Assembly (NCBI GenBank): GCA_963768565.1
Contig: CAVYIO010000015.1
Location: forward strand, 124,001-188,000
Length of the DNA stretch: 64,000 bases
Origin: JABDKH01 sp963768565
GTDB lineage: Bacteria; Bacteroidota; Rhodothermia; Rhodothermales; JABDKH01
Direction: 5' to 3'
The notes below the pieces were generated by a model. The model saw nothing but the letters and a program-made list of their open reading frames with translations, was not told the DNA's origin and made no database searches. Positions 10,633 to 19,890 of the stretch are shown here, piece after piece; position 1 is the first letter of the stretch, and every line of letters starts with the position of its first letter. Made by a program: the position numbers and the translations under genes.

Positions 10633-13600
10633 TCACCGCACTATGGTCAGTGGCCGTACGACGCGGGATCTGGGTGTTGAGGCCATCACCATATACACGC
10701 CGGTAGCCAATCCCGACGCATCGAAGGTGAACGTGTGTGTCCCCGCAGCATAAACGTTCCCCGCAAGCTGTACCTGCCGCCTGCCGAGCATGTCGTACAC
10801 ATCCACCTGGAGCGGGCCCGGCTCCGTATGGTCCACGGTCACCGTCGCAATTCCGTTCGTCGGGTTCGGATATGCCGACAGTGCGAATTTCATTGGCGTT
10901 GGTGACTCGGGATCCTCCGTACCGACTTGCGTCGGGCCGCGTATCGTCAGGATGAGCGCTCCCTCCTCACCGTCCGACCCCGTCACGCGGATGTAATACT
11001 TCGTGCCTGCTACGGCGTCGATGTCCAGGTACGACTGCTTGACCGCGTCGCCGCCCGGATTGACATGGTCGTCGTTGCAGGCGACTTCGGTCAGCGGATG
11101 CGCCGAGCCCGTCCAGACGCTAAGCACCGTGCTGAAACCCGAGTTGAAGGTCTCGAAGGCCACGGCACCGCTGGTCGACGGCGTGTACTCGTACCACAGT
11201 GAGTTGCCGTCACCTCCACACGAGGCGAACGCTTCGTCGGGTTCCGCAGTCGCCGCGACATGCCATGCAAATCGCCCAATTCCTAGTTCATCAGCAAAGG
11301 GACGTGCTTCAGACAGATCGTCCCCATAAGGGCGACCTGTGTAGAACGAGTATGGCGCCGACCATTCGCCCTGACCCGACAGGTTGGATGCTGCGACGCG
11401 CCAGTAATACCGCGTACGGTCGTCGAGTTGGTCCAGCGTCAGATCCGACTCCGTCAAGTCGGCATGGGTCTGCACGATATCGGCAAAAAGCGTATCCGTA
11501 GCCACCTCCACGAGGTAGCTCGAGGCCGGAGCAAAGGAATACCACGAGAGGGTCGGCATGCGTGAAGCACCTGGCAGCCCGGAGACTCCTCCTACGTTGA
11601 CCGGGGCAGCCGGCGGTCCCAGTTCCAGCGAATCGACGTACGCCACACGCGATCCAGCGGCATGATTGTACTTCAGCGGGACCGACAGTCCCAGCATAGA
11701 CCCGGTGATCGCGACGATCTGTACGCGCTCCTGGGTCTCCAGGCCCGGATCAATCATGACAACATGCCCGACGGCGAACGTGGAGTCATCCTCCGTCGCC
11801 AGCTTGCCATTCGGACTCTCGAGCGTGACTATCTGCTCGAACTCCGATGCCAGCGTCGTCGTGGACTCCACCGGCTCCTGAGTCAGGAAGATGCTCTTGT
11901 TGTAGTTCTTCGTGATCAGCTTCTTGTAGTCGACCTTCGGGGAGTTGTCCGGGGTCGTGTTCAGCGTGAAGTAGAGCGCCTGCACCTCGTCGGTGTTCTC
12001 CTTTTTGTGGGACACTTCCCAGAGGTCGAACGTGATCGTCGGGCGCACTCCCGTTGTAACAAATTGAAAGGCGAGGGATCGGTTGGCCTCACTGATGGCA
12101 TCCACGAACTCGCTCGCGTGTGTCAGGAAGGGAGGAGACCTTGTTAGACCGGTTTCGCCCGTACCGGCCAGCGAGAGTTGAAACTGACCTTGAAACCACC
12201 ACACTCCAAGCACAGATGCCGCCTTGCCAAACGCATCAATCAAAGCCAGTTGGTCCGCTTTCGACTTAAGCTCATCATCCCGCTTAGTATTATCGTCAGT
12301 GATGTACTCGGCAAGCCCTTCACTGCAGGTCCAGTCAATAGCCTTCGCCAGGGCCTTTTTGAGGAGCCCGTCGACACGAGTTCCAGCGAACTCAGCGTCT
12401 TTCTTTAATGCCCAGTCAATCACCGTCGTACATATCTTTTTCGGCCAGTTCGGCAAATCAGCGACCTGTTGCAAGCCGCTGGCGATGCTAAGGGCAAACA
12501 TATCGGCGTCGCTGGGTGACGCTCTGTTGGTGCCAGCCTCTACCTTGGTCGGTCGAATGAGCACCTGGTGCTCGTACTCGGTAGTCTGGAAACCCTCGTT
12601 GGTCGCCTTGGCCGTGAGGTAGGCCTCGACCGGCCACGTCACTCCGGGGACCCAGAACCGCACCTTCTGCTTGCCTTGGGCATCCGTAGGTGGCAGCTTC
12701 AGCGTCTTGCCGCACTGAGTTTCGAAGCAGAACACGCCGCCTCCCTGGTCGGGTGTGACGACAGACGTCTGGCTGGCGTCGGTATCGAGAAGCACCCGAG
12801 ATAACTCAACGACGGCGCCTTCGACGGGCGCGCCGGCGGGATCTTTGACTGCAATTTCCAGGTCAGTGCACCCGGAATTGCACTCTAGCTCCGCTCCCAG
12901 CCCACTCCGCAGAAGGTGCTCAAATCGACCTTTCGGGAATAGGTCGCTCACGCGCTTCTTGAGTCCGGCGTTTACCGAGGCCGTCTCCCCGTCGATCGTG
13001 CTGGACTTCGCAGTAACAGCCATCGGCTTGTACACGACCAGAGTCTCGTCGGTGCAGCCAGTGCCCCTCTCACACTCATTGGAGTTGTTCACCGCAGCCG
13101 GAAATCCAGATTCATCTACTCCGCCCAGGCCAATCACACTCACCTTCCAGCGCACGGGCACGTCCCGCTTGACGCCCGCGTCGTTTTCGACAGCACCCGT
13201 CAGCACCTTGTACGACTGACCAACGTTCACCGTCGCGCCGGGACCCAGATCTGTGACGACAGAATCGGCGATGGACGACAAAGCCATCCGTCTTGCATCT
13301 GTACTCTTCGTAAGGATGCTCTCCGGATATGTCGGTGGAAAGCGGTAATCCCGCGGCAGGTTGACGGTCGCGGCTTTAAGCGTTCCAACGTTCGTGACGC
13401 TGAGCGACACATACATCGTGTCGCCAATCTCAACGGTCCCGGTCGCTGTAGCCGTGTATTCGAGGACAACGCCTCTGACGGTGACCCGCCTGGTTTCAGT
13501 GTCCTGTTCATCATCGTCGTCGGTAACTGTCAGTGAAACCGTGTACACTCCTGGCTGATCGTAGGTGTGAGTAGGCCGGGCGGACGAAGAGGGCGCCTTA

Positions 13601-14256
13601 CCATCACCAAAGTCCCACTCGTAAGACACGACAGGCTTGGCTCCGGTCACCTCCACCTCACGCGAAAGGCGAAAACCACCGTCAAAGGCGACGTCGAGAC
13701 CGCGCATCTGTTGCCACTCGAAACCCGCAATCACTCTTCCAGCGGGAACGCTGTAGATCGCCCACCACTCCGTGACACGGAACGGATTTGGTGGCACAAC
13801 GCCACCCCCGACCCACGTTGCATAGATAGACTCATAATAACTGCAGGCGGAAGAGTAGGCACCGCCCGCCTGTGTTCCTGTACTGCCGGAATAAATCCCG
13901 TAGTAACCTTCCGGCACGACGATATTCAAGAGGGAGTCAGACAAAGTCTGGCCGAGCGAATACACACTTTCCCCCTCGGTCGCCACCAGCCTGTAGTCAG
14001 AAAACCGTGTGGGCCCATTGACGATCTTCTGGCCGATGTCTCTCCAGACGGCGTACATCCCTGCACCGCAGTTGTAGTACGCATTCTGGGGGCCACTCCT
14101 GTACTGGTACTTGAAAAGCTTGACCTCCATTCTCGTCGAGTCCGCGACATTCTGGGCGCTGCTTACGTCAATGCCAACGAGCAGCGAGGCAGCCAGTGTG
14201 GAAGTGATCAGAATAGATCTGGTAAGACCTCTGATTCGACTGTGGAGGCGAGACAT
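10633..14256 (-). CDS. Large secreted PKD/fibronectin-III protein with T9SS C-terminal sorting domain
   Basis: 1207 residues. The signal peptide is followed by a ~170-residue Cys-containing N-terminal domain (NAYYNCGAGMYAVW). A PKD domain follows (VVSYEWDFGDGKAPSS to HTYDQPGVYTVSLTVTDDD), then a DUF11-like segment, Ig-like regions with paired cysteines, and a long helical middle part. Near residues 905-1000 is a fibronectin-III-like domain (YYWRVAASNLSGQGEWSAPY). A pre-peptidase C-terminal-like beta domain (SLWYEYTPSTSGAVAFETF) is next. It ends with a T9SS sorting domain (LSAYPNPTNGIATVTVDHTE, VYDMLGRR, GLATGVYMV). It is secreted and probably attached at the cell surface. It is the first gene of a likely three-gene minus-strand cluster of surface proteins. 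Confidence 0.85.
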   Translation of the reverse strand: MSRLHSRIRGLTRSILITSTLAASLLVGIDVSSAQNVADSTRMEVKLFKYQYRSGPQNAYYNCGAGMYAVWRDIGQKIVNGPTRFSDYRLVATEGESVYSLGQTLSDSLLNIVVPEGYYGIYSGSTGTQAGGAYSSACSYYESIYATWVGGGVVPPNPFRVTEWWAIYSVPAGRVIAGFEWQQMRGLDVAFDGGFRLSREVEVTGAKPVVSYEWDFGDGKAPSSSARPTHTYDQPGVYTVSLTVTDDDDEQDTETRRVTVRGVVLEYTATATGTVEIGDTMYVSLSVTNVGTLKAATVNLPRDYRFPPTYPESILTKSTDARRMALSSIADSVVTDLGPGATVNVGQSYKVLTGAVENDAGVKRDVPVRWKVSVIGLGGVDESGFPAAVNNSNECERGTGCTDETLVVYKPMAVTAKSSTIDGETASVNAGLKKRVSDLFPKGRFEHLLRSGLGAELECNSGCTDLEIAVKDPAGAPVEGAVVELSRVLLDTDASQTSVVTPDQGGGVFCFETQCGKTLKLPPTDAQGKQKVRFWVPGVTWPVEAYLTAKATNEGFQTTEYEHQVLIRPTKVEAGTNRASPSDADMFALSIASGLQQVADLPNWPKKICTTVIDWALKKDAEFAGTRVDGLLKKALAKAIDWTCSEGLAEYITDDNTKRDDELKSKADQLALIDAFGKAASVLGVWWFQGQFQLSLAGTGETGLTRSPPFLTHASEFVDAISEANRSLAFQFVTTGVRPTITFDLWEVSHKKENTDEVQALYFTLNTTPDNSPKVDYKKLITKNYNKSIFLTQEPVESTTTLASEFEQIVTLESPNGKLATEDDSTFAVGHVVMIDPGLETQERVQIVAITGSMLGLSVPLKYNHAAGSRVAYVDSLELGPPAAPVNVGGVSGLPGASRMPTLSWYSFAPASSYLVEVATDTLFADIVQTHADLTESDLTLDQLDDRTRYYWRVAASNLSGQGEWSAPYSFYTGRPYGDDLSEARPFADELGIGRFAWHVAATAEPDEAFASCGGDGNSLWYEYTPSTSGAVAFETFNSGFSTVLSVWTGSAHPLTEVACNDDHVNPGGDAVKQSYLDIDAVAGTKYYIRVTGSDGEEGALILTIRGPTQVGTEDPESPTPMKFALSAYPNPTNGIATVTVDHTEPGPLQVDVYDMLGRRQVQLAGNVYAAGTHTFTFDASGLATGVYMVMASTPRSRVVRPLTIVR

Positions 14257-14519
14257 GCTGTATCAACCGGGTTGAGGGAGACTTGTATTCTCTACACAAC
14301 CGAGGAAATCAGCAATACAGGCTCAACGCGTCCAGCAGGGTCTGGGGATGTGCAGGAATGGGGGATTGGACCACTGGGCAGGAATACACCACTAGCGTCA
14401 ACGACGACGCCCCCATCACCAAGAGCACCCTGACTGACAGTGTCGACGCATCAAAGATGACCAGACGGGCACCCTCCGCCCGATGGCTCGAGGTCAGGCT
14501 ACCTGGTCCGCCCGAACGG

Positions 14520-15990
14520 TCAGAGGATATCGTCCGGACCGAACTCGAGCACCGGTCCTCGATAACGAAAGATCATCTTGAGGATCCTCACCAGGGTGGG
14601 CGACTGCTTCTGCACGTACCACTGGTCGGCAGCGCGCCGGGCGCCGAGACCGTAGGTCGGATACGGGTGGATGGTGTCGGAGATCTTCCGAAGCGAGATG
14701 CGGTTCTTCATTGCGAGGGCGTACTCGCTGATCAGTTCTCCGGCGCTCGTGCCGACGATGTCGACGCCGTAGATGCGACCGGTGGATGGCTTTGCATACA
14801 CCTTGATCACACCTTCGGTCTCTCCGTCTGTCACCGCGCGGTCGACCTTGCTGTAGGGAAAGCGATAGGTTTGGAATTTGGTGCCGGCTTGTGTCAGATC
14901 GGCTGAGGTGGCGCCCACGTGCGCGACCTCGGGATCCGTGAACGTTACCCACGGGACGTTCCGGCTGTCGATCTTCATCGGCAGTTTGAGGAGCGCATTC
15001 GTTACGGCCACCTTGGCCATGTGCTCACTCATGTGTGTGAACTGGTAGCGTCCCGTGACGTCGCCGACCGCGTAGATGTGGCGCCGCGACGTTCGGCAGC
15101 GGTCGTTCACGATGATGCCGGGTCTGCCGACCTCTACTCCTGCCGCTTCAAGATTCAGCGACGAGATGTTGGCACGTCTTCCAGTCGCCATCAAGAGAGC
15201 ATCTGCAGGCACGATCGATGTGATTTCATCCCGCGTGATGCTGATCGCAATCTCACCGGCGCGTTCAGAAATCTCGTTCACGCCCGCGCCGAGCTGGAAG
15301 TTCACGCCTTCGGAGGACAGCCTTTTCTGGATCAACGCCGAAGCCTCGAGATCATCCTTCGACAGAATACGGTCGAGCATGTCGATGACCGTCACGTGGG
15401 TACCGAGCCGCGAGAACGCCTGCGCCATCTCAGTCCCGATGGGTCCGCCGCCGACAATGGCCAGTCTACCAGGCTGTTCTCTTAACTCGAACAGCGATTC
15501 ATTCGTCAGGAACGGGACGCTCGTCCAGTCCCGGGATCGGTGGTACCCAGGCTTTGGCACCCGTGGCGATAACAAAGTATCTGCCCGTGACCGTCCAGCT
15601 TTTTCGTCCTTCAATGCTGATGGTATGGTCGTCGATGAAGCTGGCATATCCTGCGCGAACCTCGACCCCGAGATTCTCAAAGATCTCGGGCCGGTCGGCT
15701 TCCTCATATACCTCCTCGCGGACGTGGCGAACGTGCTCCATCATCCGAGTGAACGAGAAGTCGAGCTCAGCTCCGGAGAGCCCGTATTTCTCGGCATCTC
15801 GTGACTGCTGCGCAACCTTCGCAGCTTTCAGGAGCGTCTTGCTCGGCACACAGCCGTACCATGTGCAGTCGCCGCCAAGACGCTCGCCTTCGATCATCAA
15901 TGTCTTGGCGCCGAGCGTGACCGCCAGTCCGGCGGACGTGAGGCCGGCTGCGCCGCCACCAATCACGATAACGTCGTAGTCATACGCCAT
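14520..15990 (-). CDS. FAD-dependent pyridine nucleotide-disulfide oxidoreductase, mercuric reductase-like (frameshifted)
   Basis: The N-terminal frame begins MAYDYDVIVIGGGAAGL (FAD-binding GxGxxG) and carries the redox-active disulfide in GGDCTWYGCVPSKTLL (C-x4-C). It runs to ATGAKAWVPPIPGLD and then leaves frame. The continuation, in the next frame, has VPFLTNESLFEL, the NAD(P)-binding motif LAIVGGGPIGTEM, the second FAD motif YAVGDVTGRYQFTHMSEHMA and the dimerisation domain with VPWVTFTDPEVAHVG. The frame change is near 15519-15525, consistent with one extra base. The C-terminus lacks the Cys pair of true MerA, and the dimer-interface HPYPT (instead of HxHPTxxE) fits the broad 'mercuric reductase-like' group of unknown substrate. 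It overlaps the upstream membrane protein gene by 11 bp, suggesting coupled translation. Confidence 0.85.
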
Positions 15991-16312
15991 GATCTTCTGC
16001 CGTTTGCTTCTTGACCTTCTTCACAGTGGACCACGCGCCGAATGCTAACAGGGCAACGATCAATCCATAAACCCAGAGCGGGATGTTGCGTCCGGCGATG
16101 AGCAGGTAAAGGTAGGCCGAGATGAAGCAGAACCCGGCACTCAGAATGGGGAGTGTAGCCGGCTTGCCGCTCCGCACATTGCGAACGAGCCACCCGATCG
16201 ACAGCGTGAAGAACGGAATCGCTCCGACGTAGATAGCGGCGAAAATGACCGGGTTGACGCCGTAGCTGGTCCCCAGGGCCATAATCTGGTCGAAATAAGG
16301 CTGTAATCCCAT
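15980..16312 (-). CDS. Small membrane protein upstream of the flavin reductase
   Basis: 110 residues starting MGLQPYFDQIM, with three hydrophobic helices (PVIFAAIYVGAIPFFTLSIG, PILSAGFCFISAYLYLLIAG, WVYGLIVALLAFGAWS) and a basic C-terminal tail (KKVKKQ). I do not recognise a named family. The start ATG at 16312 is chosen because the sequence upstream loses hydrophobic character. Its 3' end overlaps the start of the disulfide reductase gene, so the two are almost certainly one transcription unit. A role as membrane partner of the reductase is inference only. Confidence 0.7.
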   Translation of the reverse strand: MGLQPYFDQIMALGTSYGVNPVIFAAIYVGAIPFFTLSIGWLVRNVRSGKPATLPILSAGFCFISAYLYLLIAGRNIPLWVYGLIVALLAFGAWSTVKKVKKQTAEDHGV

Positions 16313-16499
16313 CTGAAATGAGTTTCGTGGTTCTTCCTGCCGAAACTGAGTTTCGCCGGCCGGCCAGTCGTTACAATGATGGGTCGCGCCGATCGTCTCA
16401 GGCACTGACGGTTGCTCAGGGAGCGATTTGGCGGTGCTTCGGAAAGAATAGTGAGATCTACCTGAAAAGCAATTGGGCCTCCGTCTCTTTACAGGTGCA

Positions 16500-16602
16500 C
16501 TTCGATACACGCACTTCTATATGGGTGGTAGGGCTCGGCCTGGGAACCGAGCTCACGAGTTGAAGGCCTGAGTTTGGTGGAACTCGGGCCTTCATTTTTT
16601 TG
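16500..16602 (+). ncRNA. Candidate small RNA ending in two hairpins and a T-run
   Basis: A hairpin with stem GGGCTCGG / CCGAGCTC is followed 20 bases later by the strong terminator hairpin at 16561. No protein-coding gene on the plus strand ends here; the neighbouring gene is transcribed away on the minus strand. A free-standing terminator preceded by another hairpin suggests an independent short transcript. No convincing promoter spacing could be assigned, so this is a candidate only. Confidence 0.3.
16561..16602 (+). terminator. Rho-independent terminator (orphan)
   Basis: TGAAGGCC and GGCCTTCA form a perfect outer stem with an inner GAGTT/AACTC pairing, followed by seven T residues. It is very well formed. 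There is no upstream plus-strand gene to account for it. Confidence 0.8.
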
Positions 16603-16680
16603 TGGGTGATTTAGCGGATTCTCGGACGCTCAAGGAGGGGCTGAGGCTCATGCGGACGCCAGAGGTCGGATGATCGTCCG

Positions 16681-16717
16681 GGATTGCTTCACTCGCTTCG
16701 CTCGTTCGCAATGACGG
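16681..16717. repeat. Dispersed REP-like element, copy a
   Basis: Reads GGATTGCTTCACTCGC then TTCGCTCGTTCGCAATGACG. The internal CGC..GCG symmetry and the GGATTGC/GCAATGAC flanks give an imperfect hairpin. Related copies occur at 3738, 16967 and 19891. All lie in intergenic DNA. Confidence 0.55.
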
Positions 16718-16775
16718 ATAGGCGTGGCTGCGTTCATGGTCGACGTGGCGGTCCGGACTTAGCACGCCGAACTTC

Positions 16776-16894
16776 GCCGAACGACGGAGCCGAACGACGC
16801 AGCTGAACGACCCACGCAGCTAGGCCCCACCGCCGAACGACGCAGCCGAACGACCCAGCCGAACGACGCAGCCGAGTGACGCAGCCGAACGACG
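16776..16894. repeat. 13-bp degenerate tandem repeat
   Basis: Units of the form GCCGAACGACGCA recur with a 13-base period, most clearly from 16831 on. Variants include GCCGAACGACCCA and GCCGAGTGACGCA. A period of 13 is not compatible with coding, and no real protein frame covers it. Confidence 0.8.
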
Positions 16895-16966
16895 CCCCGG
16901 ACGTTGGTTCGGGGACATATCATCCCGACATCGTGGGGGGATCCGTGACGACAGGCCGGCGCAGCG

Positions 16967-16996
16967 CGTTGGTTCTCGCTGCGCTCGGAATGACAG
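16967..16996. repeat. Dispersed REP-like element, copy b
   Basis: Segment TTGGTTCTCGCTGCGCTCGG followed by AATGACAGACGG. It is shorter than copy a but has the same palindromic core and AATGAC end. Confidence 0.45.
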
Positions 16997-17165
16997 ACGG
17001 GCAAATTGCTGAAAGACAGAGTCGCCAGAGACCGACCGCCACGACTCCTGACAGGGAAAATTGTCACAGCGGCCACCACTGCATATATTCCCGCCGCGCT
17101 GTTGAGTGCTCGACACCCGCCGCACAAATCAGATTTCGCCCCTTCGGCCCGGCCTTCACCCGACG

Positions 17166-17384
17166 ATGAGTTCAGCCAAGACGTTTTTGCTGATGGCGCT
17201 ATTCGTCCTGGTCGGTCTACCGATGGTTGCGTACCTGTGGGAGACGATCAACGAACTGCTGGCACTGAAAGTGGACCCGGTCCGAATCGGGATCTCAATT
17301 CCAGTGCTGGCACTTCTGATCGGATTGCTCGCCATCGTGGCTCGGCGAGTCAATGCGTGGCATTCAGAGCCCGAGAAAACATAA
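17166..17384 (+). CDS. Small membrane protein at head of the ba3 oxidase operon
   Basis: 72 residues starting MSSAKTF. Two hydrophobic helices (FLLMALFVLVGLPMVAYLW and GISIPVLALLIGLLAIVARR) and a short polar tail are visible. No family is recognised. It lies 27 bp upstream of the subunit IIa-like gene and in the same direction, so it is probably part of the oxidase operon. The start was placed at ATG 17166 because the preceding frame is non-hydrophobic and lacks conserved features. Confidence 0.6.
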   Translation: MSSAKTFLLMALFVLVGLPMVAYLWETINELLALKVDPVRIGISIPVLALLIGLLAIVARRVNAWHSEPEKT

Positions 17385-17411
17385 ATCGTTCACCAGTTTC
17401 CCTGGGACACC

Positions 17412-17588
17412 ATGACTGACTTGAAAGGGACAACTGCGCCGGAGACGACGACTTCTCAGGAGCAGCACGATGGACTTCCGGCTGAGCAGGAGCCTGTCGT
17501 TACGGGTACCCTGTTCCTCACGATGATCTTCCTGATGATGATCTTCGGCTTCTGGGCGCTCATGTACGTGACACTACTAGACCGATAG
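17412..17588 (+). CDS. Cytochrome c oxidase subunit IIa-like small membrane protein
   Basis: 58 residues: a polar N-terminal half rich in T, E and Q, then one transmembrane helix (TLFLTMIFLMMIFGFWALMY) with a short VTLLDR end. Its size, single helix and position immediately before subunit II (2-base gap) match the small subunit IIa found with ba3-type oxidases such as that of Thermus. The assignment rests on context and topology, not on diagnostic residues. Confidence 0.7.
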   Translation: MTDLKGTTAPETTTSQEQHDGLPAEQEPVVTGTLFLTMIFLMMIFGFWALMYVTLLDR

Positions 17589-17590
17589 CC

Positions 17591-18061
17591 ATGAACAGAA
17601 TCGAGACGTACGAAAAGGCCTTCCTGTGGCTTGGCGCGGTGTTGCTGGTCGCGTGCATGGGAGTACTTGCCTACGCGAGCATCGCGATGGGCATTAACCT
17701 GCCGGGCCGAGTGGGCCAGGTTGATCCGGCGACCATGCGGTCGCAGCCACCGTTCGATAATCCGGGCGTACGGCAGACCGGAGAGAACTCCTACGAAGTC
17801 GTGATGATCGGCCAGGTGTGGGCGTTTGTCCCGGCCGAGATTCGAGTGCCGGCGGGCGCCGAAGTGACGTTCGTCGCGACGTCGAACGACGTCATACACG
17901 GAATGCAGGTCGTGGGCACGCGGGTCAACATGATGCTTGTCCCCGGCCAGGTATCGCGTAATACCTACGTATTCAACGAGCCCGGTGAGCGCTTGCTACT
18001 CTGCCATGAGTATTGCGGCATCGGTCACCACACCATGTACGGAAAAGTAATCGTGGAATAG
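17591..18061 (+). CDS. ba3-type cytochrome c oxidase subunit II (CuA subunit)
   Basis: 156 residues with one N-terminal transmembrane anchor (LWLGAVLLVACMGVLAYA) and a cupredoxin domain facing the periplasm. The CuA site is complete: the first His is in NDVIHGMQVVG, and the loop CHEYCGIGHHTMYG supplies both Cys, the Glu, His and Met ligands. The short length and single helix are typical of ba3 (B-family) oxidases. The protein accepts electrons from cytochrome c or a cupredoxin and passes them to subunit I, whose gene starts 4 bp downstream. Confidence 0.95.
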   Translation: MNRIETYEKAFLWLGAVLLVACMGVLAYASIAMGINLPGRVGQVDPATMRSQPPFDNPGVRQTGENSYEVVMIGQVWAFVPAEIRVPAGAEVTFVATSNDVIHGMQVVGTRVNMMLVPGQVSRNTYVFNEPGERLLLCHEYCGIGHHTMYGKVIVE

Positions 18062-18065
18062 CCTG

Positions 18066-19730
18066 ATGAACGCAATTGTCTTTGATCCATCGGGCTTCAA
18101 GCTGCCCGAAAACCAGCGGCGACCGCTTCTATGGGCCATGTACCTCGGTTATGCCGCGCTGACCGCCGGCATCTTCCACGGACTGGCGCAATCGCTTTCG
18201 TATGCCGGGATTGACATCCTGGGGTACTTCCCATTTCTGAAGAGCTACTATCAGGGGCTCACCGCTCACGGTGTTGCCAACGCACTGATCTTCACCTTCT
18301 CGTTCTCGAACGGCTTCTTGCCTCTGATGACGGCGAGGGCGTTATCGAAGAAGCTCGTCGACTGGATGCTCTGGCTTTCATTCGGTTTGCTCGCTCTCGG
18401 AAACGTACTGGTCATCTACGCTGTGGCGTCGAACAAAGCCAGCGTTCTGTACACATCGTACGCTCCGCTGCAGGCCCACTGGACATACTACATCGGTCTT
18501 GCGCTGGTGGTGGTGAGCACGTGGGTTGCGCTGGCCAACATGATCATCGTCTGGAGACAGTGGAGAAAGGAGAATCCCGGAGAACGCGTGCCGCTGCTCG
18601 CTCACATCTCGGTGTTCTCCTACTCGATGTGGGGGCTCGCGTCCATCCCGATTGCCGTTTCGTTTCTCGGTTTCCTGACACCGTGGACGCTCGGCTGGAT
18701 GGAAAAGACCGACCCGCTGCTGACGCGCACGCTCTTCTGGTTCACGGCGCACGCGATCGTGTACGCCTGGCTGTTGCCGGCCTACGTGTCGTGGTATGCG
18801 CTGGTGCCGCGGCAGGCCGGGGGAAAAATCGTCAGCGACTCGTTGACGCGGTTCGTGTTCGTTCTCTTTCTGCTTCTGTCGATTCCGACCGGCTTTCATC
18901 ATCAGTACACGGATCCTGGCATCGCGACGTGGATGAAGGCAATCCACGGCGTGCTGACCTTTGGTGTGTTCTTTCCGAGCCTGGCGACGGCCTTCTCGGT
19001 TATGGCTTCACTGGAGATTGGCGGGCGGGCCGCAGGTGGTCGTGGGCTGCTGGGCTGGATCCGGAAGTTGCCATGGAAGGACCCGTCACTGGTTGCCCAG
19101 CTGCTGGCCATGATCACCTTCGTGTTCGGCGGGATCACCGGGTTGATCAACGCCAGCTTCACGATGAATCAGGTGGTGCACAACACGACCTGGATTCCCG
19201 GCCACTTTCATATGACGGTTGGCAGTGCCGTGGCGCTGACACTCATGGGCGTCGCGTACTGGCTCGTTCCGTATCTGTCGGGTCGCGGCCTCTGGGGCAA
19301 GACGTGGGCGGTGGCTTCGTCCTGGATCTATACGGTCGGCGTCTTGATATTCGCCCGCGGAATGATTTCAGCAGGACTCGAGGGAATGCCGCGCCGGATT
19401 TATCGTGCGCAGGCTACCTATACCAATGAGGCATGGGATCTCGGCGGCGCGCTCACGGCTGTGGGTGGTTCGCTGATGTTCGTCGGGATCTTCGTGTTCT
19501 TCATCGTGATCCTCGTGACGATTCTCTGGGGCAAGAAAGGAGAGATTCCCGCAGATATCCCGTGGTCGGAGACGCTCTCCGCTCCGGGTGTAAGCAAGTG
19601 GGAGTTGCGACTGGACAAACTGGGGTTCTGGATGGTCGTGGCAATCGTCATGATCATTGTTGCCTACGGGCCGTTCTTCGCCAGCTATCTGCCGCCCAAC
19701 TTCGTGTCGCCAGGCTTCACGCTCTGGTAG
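18066..19730 (+). CDS. ba3-type cytochrome c oxidase subunit I
   Basis: 554 residues with about 13 membrane helices. Haem and CuB ligands are visible: HGVANALIFTFSFSNGF (low-spin haem His), HAIVYAWLLPAYVSWYALVP (CuB His and the cross-linking Tyr at +4), GFHHQYTDPG (two further CuB His), and GHFHMTVGSA (haem His pair). The PRQAGG and HFHMT wording and the absence of the A-family D-channel motif place it in the B (ba3) family, usually high-affinity, low-oxygen oxidases. It catalyses reduction of O2 to water with proton pumping. It is the last gene of the operon and is followed by a strong terminator. Confidence 0.95.
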   Translation: MNAIVFDPSGFKLPENQRRPLLWAMYLGYAALTAGIFHGLAQSLSYAGIDILGYFPFLKSYYQGLTAHGVANALIFTFSFSNGFLPLMTARALSKKLVDWMLWLSFGLLALGNVLVIYAVASNKASVLYTSYAPLQAHWTYYIGLALVVVSTWVALANMIIVWRQWRKENPGERVPLLAHISVFSYSMWGLASIPIAVSFLGFLTPWTLGWMEKTDPLLTRTLFWFTAHAIVYAWLLPAYVSWYALVPRQAGGKIVSDSLTRFVFVLFLLLSIPTGFHHQYTDPGIATWMKAIHGVLTFGVFFPSLATAFSVMASLEIGGRAAGGRGLLGWIRKLPWKDPSLVAQLLAMITFVFGGITGLINASFTMNQVVHNTTWIPGHFHMTVGSAVALTLMGVAYWLVPYLSGRGLWGKTWAVASSWIYTVGVLIFARGMISAGLEGMPRRIYRAQATYTNEAWDLGGALTAVGGSLMFVGIFVFFIVILVTILWGKKGEIPADIPWSETLSAPGVSKWELRLDKLGFWMVVAIVMIIVAYGPFFASYLPPNFVSPGFTLW

Positions 19731-19758
19731 ATCACGGGTGGATGACGATTGATTCGAT

Positions 19759-19800
19759 ACGGGCCGGCCGGGAGTGATCTTCCGGTCGGCTTTGTTTTTT
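19759..19800 (+). terminator. Rho-independent terminator after the oxidase operon
   Basis: GGGCCGGCCGGGA pairs with TCTTCCGGTCGGC around a short GTGA loop, followed by TTTGTTTTTT. It starts 29 bp after the stop of subunit I. Confidence 0.85.
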
Positions 19801-19890
19801 GCGCGTGGGCGGTTGGTTAGGCGGCTTCGTCCGCAATCGTCGCTGCGGCAGGATGCGGCGACTGTGGCGGCGGAGTGATGCCTGACGTCC

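Larger units (their letters stand above)
16313..17165. other. Repeat-rich 850-bp spacer
   Basis: No protein gene is supported. It contains the candidate small RNA and terminator at 16500-16602, two REP-like copies (16681 and 16967), and a 13-bp tandem array (16776-16894). The AT-rich ATATATTCCC near 17093 may be part of the promoter for the oxidase operon. Confidence 0.7.

Noticed and set aside
14257..14519. Short hydrophobic minus-strand frame between the PKD protein and the flavin reductase
   Set aside because: Begins without ATG or a ribosome-binding site, and the pattern is compatible with chance in GC-rich DNA.
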